64,000 nucleotides of DNA, taken from assembly GCA_022828595.1 (NCBI GenBank), contig JAKGHH010000001.1, forward strand, positions 74,334,401-74,398,400, given 5' to 3'. The notes below the pieces were generated by a model. It saw nothing but the letters and a program-made list of their open reading frames with translations. It was not told the origin of the DNA and made no database searches. A program made the translations under genes and the position numbers. The stretch comes from Nelumbo lutea. Lineage: Eukaryota; Streptophyta; Magnoliopsida; Proteales; Nelumbonaceae. Shown one piece after another: positions 43,501 through 49,500 of the stretch (position 1 is its first letter; each line of letters starts with the position of its first letter).

Positions 43501-46500
43501 ATCCATCAGCTGTGGAGACCCTATCTCTTCCAAAACAAAGCTTGTAAGAGGAAAAAATAGTGGAGCTATGGGTCATGTGCTCTGAGGCTCTAGAATCTAT
43601 AATCCAAGGAGGTCCCTCCTTACCTGAAGTGGAAACATAATTTGTAGTGATGTATGAACTACCTGTGTGAGCAAAGGAGGTAGAGTGAGCTCCACCAGTG
43701 CCACCTGTACCTTGTTGTCCGCTTGTGGCTGAACTGGAACTAGCTGTATCCCGCTGGTTTAGAAGTAGCCCATACCTCTCAAGTTTGGCTCTTACTGCAG
43801 CAACTGCAATAGACTCCAAAGCAGCTGTAGTAGGAGGGGCCGGAGTGTCACCAGTAACTGCCATGTGCGCATTTCCCTTCTTATTTTTCAATCTAGTTGG
43901 CACAAGATGTGGGTGAAGCTTCCAACAAGTATCTCTTGTCTGTTTAGGATTCTTATAGTAGTCACAAACCATGGCAGACTGATCAGAAATTTGGGTTTTC
44001 ATCATCACATTCCTCTTGCACTCCTCCCCTGACACAAAAGGATATGCTTGGGAGAGAGTGACACTATCCCTGGAAAGAAGATGCTGTCGTGCAATATCAT
44101 ACTCAGGGTTAAGGCCAACAAGGAATTTAAACACCCTATACTTCTCTAAATGTCTCTGATAGGTAGCTGCATCCTTGGTGGCTTCCCAAACAAAGGTCTC
44201 CAAATGGTCAATCTCCTGCCACAGGGTCTTAAGGGCTGGAAAATAGGCTGCAACAGATCTATCTCCCCGCCTTATGGCAATAATCTGATTTCTCAATTGA
44301 TAAACCCTAGCAACATTCTCCCTTTGTGAATAGGTTTCTGCAACCCCATCTTATATCTCCTTGGCAGTATTTGCCCATAAGAAATTTTTACTTATATGTG
44401 GCAACATGGAATTACACAGCCAAGTCATCACCATATAATTTTCCTACACCCATCGGGAGTTGCTGGTTTCGGGTTTCACCTCTTCACCAGTGATATACCC
44501 TAATTTCCCACGAGCCCCAATGGCCATCTTTGCAGATTGTGACCATTCCATGTAGTTTGCACCATCCAACCTAACTGTAGTAATGGTTCCAGCCCCGAAG
44601 GGGTCTCCAACACCCCCTCCCACTGGTCCCATTTCACTCCCGGGCTTATTTTCAACTCTGTGGCCCTCCATGCTTCTCAAAAAAGCTAAAGAAAATAACT
44701 AAAAATTGCAGCAAGATCAAACAAGACACCTTTTGGAACCAACAACACCTTCTTGGTGTCCTGGGCTTTCTTTCCACAAAAGATTCCTTTTCTGTGGGTT
44801 GGGAGAAGAGAGAGAAAAGACAACCGCCCTCTCTAGAAACCTCCAGACCACGTAGGACTTGAATCGCCCCTTACAAAAAACTCCAAGGAACTCTAAAAAT
44901 CTAGGGCACCTCTTCCTAGGTCAAAATTGAAGAGTCCAACAAAACCATGACTCTTCCCCTTTCTCCACTTTTTCCCAATTCTGATGAGAAACCCTAGACC
45001 AGCTACAGGGCACACAGATCCATCAAGAAAATAAAAAAACTGGGCTTACCTGAGAGCTTCGATCAGCCTCTTAAATCACCATGCAGTCGGCCGATCTAGG
45101 GCTGCATGAGAGAACAACTTCAAGAACCTTCAACCTGCTCTTATACCAAGTAGAGATCACTATTTGCTGATTCGGTCAAGCTTTTTGTGAAAGAAAGAGG
45201 TGGAAGATGAAGATTTCAACAGTAGAGAGGGAAGGAGAAGAAAAGAGTAGGAGGTCAACTAGGATTATGAGAAACTTAACCCTAGCCGCCAGCCCCTCAT
45301 TATATTTATATTTAACTTAAATATGAGATGTTACAAAGATGCCCTTGGTAGGGCGGCTACTAAAACTGAATAGTCACAACTTTAAGAAATAAAAAACTAA
45401 TGGGCCTAAGGCCCAACAACTTCCTAATTAAATAAAAGCAAACTAAAGACAAACCGGGCCACTCAAAAAAACAAACCGGGCCACTCAACAACTAGGGTGG
45501 CTCTAATCAAGGTGATTCTACTCCCCAAAGAGATGCAATTATTCTTCCATGAAGCTAATCTCTTTTCAAACTTCTTTACAACTAGGCACTAGAAACTACT
45601 CTCCCTAGTAGGGGTGTCAATGGTATTTGAAAATCCGATTTCGAATTCGAGATTCGACATAATTGAATCGTATTCAGATAATTCGAATATCTAATCAGTC
45701 GAATTTGGATATCCTATTCATACCAAAAAGCTAATCGGATTCGAATTCGGATATGACCTGATTCAATTCGATAAATATCAGAATTTGACTGATTATTTAA
45801 TTCTTATATATAATATATAGAATATTTAAATGTTTTATATATAATTATATATTTATATACTTTATATAAATAAAATATTTATTTTATATATTTATTAATT
45901 ACCTAAAAAATTTGTCGAATTCGAAATGAACAAATACTTGAATATTTAATTGAATTAGAATTCAAATTCAAATATTAATTTTCAATATCCGTCAGATATT
46001 GAATCGAATTTAGATGTTTAATTTTTTAATCATATTCGAATTCAGATATTGCCTGATTTGGTTTGAATTCGATCTGTTTACACCCCTACTCCTTAGGGTT
46101 TTTCCTTAATGGAAGTCCCAGGTAGGTCATAGGCCAAATAGAGATATAACACTCTAAACACCCTGCAATAGCCTCCACCTCTCTAGTTTATAAATTTACC
46201 CCTACCACACTACTCTTTTCAAGGTTGACTTTCAGGTTGGAGATCCTTTCAAATCTTTTTTTTTTATCAGTAAAGTAGAATTTATTAATTAATTTAAAAG
46301 TAGATTACAGTTACTTTGCTACTCTTCTTCTAGAGTACATCGCTTTACAAAAACTCCCATATTACATAGATAAACACCCCTCTGTTTGATACAACTAGTT
46401 ACAGTTTTGCCCAAAATAAAGTAGTTCTATCAATTCCCTGTTTTGCTAGAGTATCTGCCATTCCATTTGCTGTCCTTTTAATCCACCCAAATGTAGTGTT

Positions 46501-49500
46501 AAAACTCTTAGCAAGAATGTCGACCTCCCTAAATGCATGTCAGTATTTCCGTGGTGTTACTTTTGCTTGCTTAGCCCAAGAGATGACCAAAAGTGAGTCC
46601 CCTTCCACTTCCAATTCTCTTGCTTCTAATTGTTCTGCTAATTTCAGGCCTTGTAAGAGTGCCATTGTCTCTGCCTGAACTGAGTCTCCAAACCCAATTG
46701 GTCCTGAGAATAAGGCCACAACATCTCCATGATGATTTATGAAAACTCCCCCTATTCCTGCCCTCCCAGGGTTTCCTAGGGAGCTTCCATCAAAATTCAG
46801 CTTCAATCTATTTGGCTCTGGTGGTTTCCAAACCATCTTTATAATTTCTTTATGTGTTTCCATTTGTGCCACTTCCTTCCATTTCCTTGCTATATCATTT
46901 GTTGAAATGTCTTTGAAGATATCAACAGTTTTTACCCAGTGGGAACATCTGATATTTTTCTTTTCAAATCTTTTTACCAATGCCTTTAAATTCCTTACCT
47001 TCTCAAGATCTCCTCCTTCACAGAAAATTAGTAAAATCATCTGCAAATTGAAGATGAGCCACTAACACTCCAACCCTGCCTATTTTCCACCCATTTACTA
47101 ATAAGGTGAAAAAGGAAAGGAGAAAAGTATCCCCTTGTCTTATACCCCTACAAGCTGGGAAGAAATCCTTTACCACTCCTTTGACCAAAATAGAGAAGTG
47201 ACTAGAGCTGACACAATGATGAATCCACATAGACCATCTCTCTCCAAACCCACAGTTCCTCAAAACTTGTAAAGGAGTTGCCAACCCACCAAATCATAGG
47301 CCTTTTCCATATCCAACTCCCAAGAAAAACCTTTGTTCTTAGATCTTCTCATTTCCTCCAAGCACTCATTAGCTACTAGGATTTGGTTTGTAATTTGTCT
47401 CCCTTGTACAAAGGCCCCTTGGGATTTGTTGATCAAGGAAGGGATAACTTCTTTTGTCCTCAAGGACAATACCTTAGCTAAAATTTTGTAGATACTAATC
47501 ACCAAGGTGCTTGGTCTAAGGTCCTTAGGTTGAATAGCACCAATCTTCTTAGGGAAAGCCAAAAAGGTAGCATTGACTTTTGGACTTACTATGTGATTGT
47601 CTGTGAACTCTCTAAACACCTCCCAAAGATCATCTTTTAGAATCTCCCAATAATCTTGATAGGAGGCCATTTAAAATCATATGGGCCTGGTGCCTTAGAC
47701 CTATCCATAAAAAACACTGCCCTTTTAATCTCCTCTTCTTCAAAACTTCTTTCGAACCAGCAAGCCTTCTCATCTCCCAAACTTGGCCACACCAGCCCCT
47801 CCAAAGGTAACTTCTCATTCAAAGGTCATCCATAAAAGGATTTGAAATGATTGACATGGGTTTTGGCTATTTTCTCTTGGTTAGTGATTACTTCCCCTTT
47901 CTAATTCTAATTTGGCTACAAAGTTCTTCTTTCGATGTCCATTTGCCAAATCATGGAAAAATTTGGTGTTCCCATTACCTTCCTTAATCCATTGATGCCT
48001 TGATTTTTGCTTCCAACAAATCTCCTCCCTTAGCAACACATCTTTTAGGTCCTTTTTCAGCCGTCTTCTCTATTCTCTATCTTGTTCATTCAACGATCCT
48101 TAGGATTCCTTCTCATCCAGCTCTTCAACTTGAGTGATAAGGTTCAACTTTTGTTCCTCCACTCTTTTGAAATGGTCTCTATTCCACTACTTTAATTTGA
48201 ATCTTAGCCTTTGCAGTTTCTTATGGAATCTCACTCCCTTCCATTTACTCTTCCTTCCACCACTCCTTTGTAGGGATGGCAATGAGGCAGGTTCATGGAG
48301 GGTTTTGTAAATTCTAGACCCTACCCACCTCCCTAAACCTCCAAACCTGTACCTGCCCCAAAACCTATAGTGGGTTGAATTTTGAGAATCCAAACCCTCC
48401 CAGCACATGAAAATGCAAAACCCTCCCTGACCCTACCCTCTTCACATTCAAGGGTAGGGTGGATTGGGTTTAGAACCCGCATCTGATTTCCTATTATTCT
48501 TGTATAAGCAATGAATAAGTAAAATAACACAAACAAACAATAAACTTCCCAATTATTTGATTAAAACATGTAAAAACACATAAACGATCAATTATCCTTC
48601 ACATAAGATTCAGAATATTATTAAATTCAACACCAAATACATAAAGTTTATATGCTTTCCAACAATATGCGGGTCGGGGAGGGTTAGGTTTAGCCTAATA
48701 CTGCACCCTACCTGTACCTGTATGGGTTGTAGAATCCCAAAACCTGTGTTAAGCACATGTTTTCAAATCTCAAGGGTCTAGGACCACTGGTAAAGGATTC
48801 TACACCTATTCCTTCGCTTTAGCCTCAAACTCTGGATGTGTTAAGCATGTTTTTTCAAATCTAAAGAGTCTAGGACCAGTGATAAGGGATTCTCAACCTA
48901 TCTTAATTGGACAATGGTCAGATGTAACCTTAGGCAGTTCTCTAGAAGCCAGGTTACCCCAATGATTTTCCCAAGCTAAGTTGAAGAGGAACCTATACAT
49001 CTTCGAATACAAAGGATTTACCTAGAGGTTAGATCAAGTGAACCTATTTTGCAACAGTGAAATCTCTTTCAATTCGCATTCAGCTATAAAGTCATTAAAT
49101 TTCCTCATGCTTGTTGTAATTGACTTTTGGGAGGTACTAGTTTCATCTGAAAACCTTATTACATTGAAATCCCCTCACACACACCAAGGATCATCCCATA
49201 AACCTTTAATTGCAAACAACTCCTCCCACATTTCATCTCTTTATTTATTTTTCATAAGTGCATTACTTCAAATAGCTAATATGATGTTAAACACTATGAA
49301 TTCCTGATTCTACGAGTTGCCTTTGTATCAAGCCCCTTGAGGCATGCCCAAACAAGTCTATATTAGGGTCTTAAATTCTTAATCCCTATAGAAAAGGTTT
49401 TATAACTTTGTGTCTTTCATAGGACCCACTACCTTACTAGGAATATCAAAGAAATATGAAGGTAGCCTAATATGTGGAGCGGTGAGTTCACATAATCACA

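Larger units (their letters stand above)
40470..45490 (-). mobile_element. Ty1/copia retrotransposon E, 3'-truncated
   Basis: Minus-strand copia with 5' LTR, PBS, gag, protease, integrase, RT and most of RNase H. The RNase H frame runs out of homology after [11 protein letters not shown] at about 40480, and no 3' LTR or polypurine tract follows. The 3' end is therefore missing. Internal stops and frameshifts are present, and two catalytic or structural sites are mutated. Confidence 0.9.
46255..49330 (-). mobile_element. LINE with EN, RT and RNase H parts, internally deleted
   Basis: Reading leftwards on the minus strand: endonuclease C-terminal part near 48900-49240 ([12 protein letters not shown] and NRFTWSN-like), the FRFEKTWLTHP-like segment near 48760-48880, and RT in 47260-47670 ([41 protein letters not shown]) and 47018-47284 ([27 protein letters not shown]). 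RNase H follows in 46540-47046. RT is joined directly to the pre-RNase H segment, so the thumb and zf-RVT are deleted. The tail is at 46255. Many stops. Confidence 0.82.
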
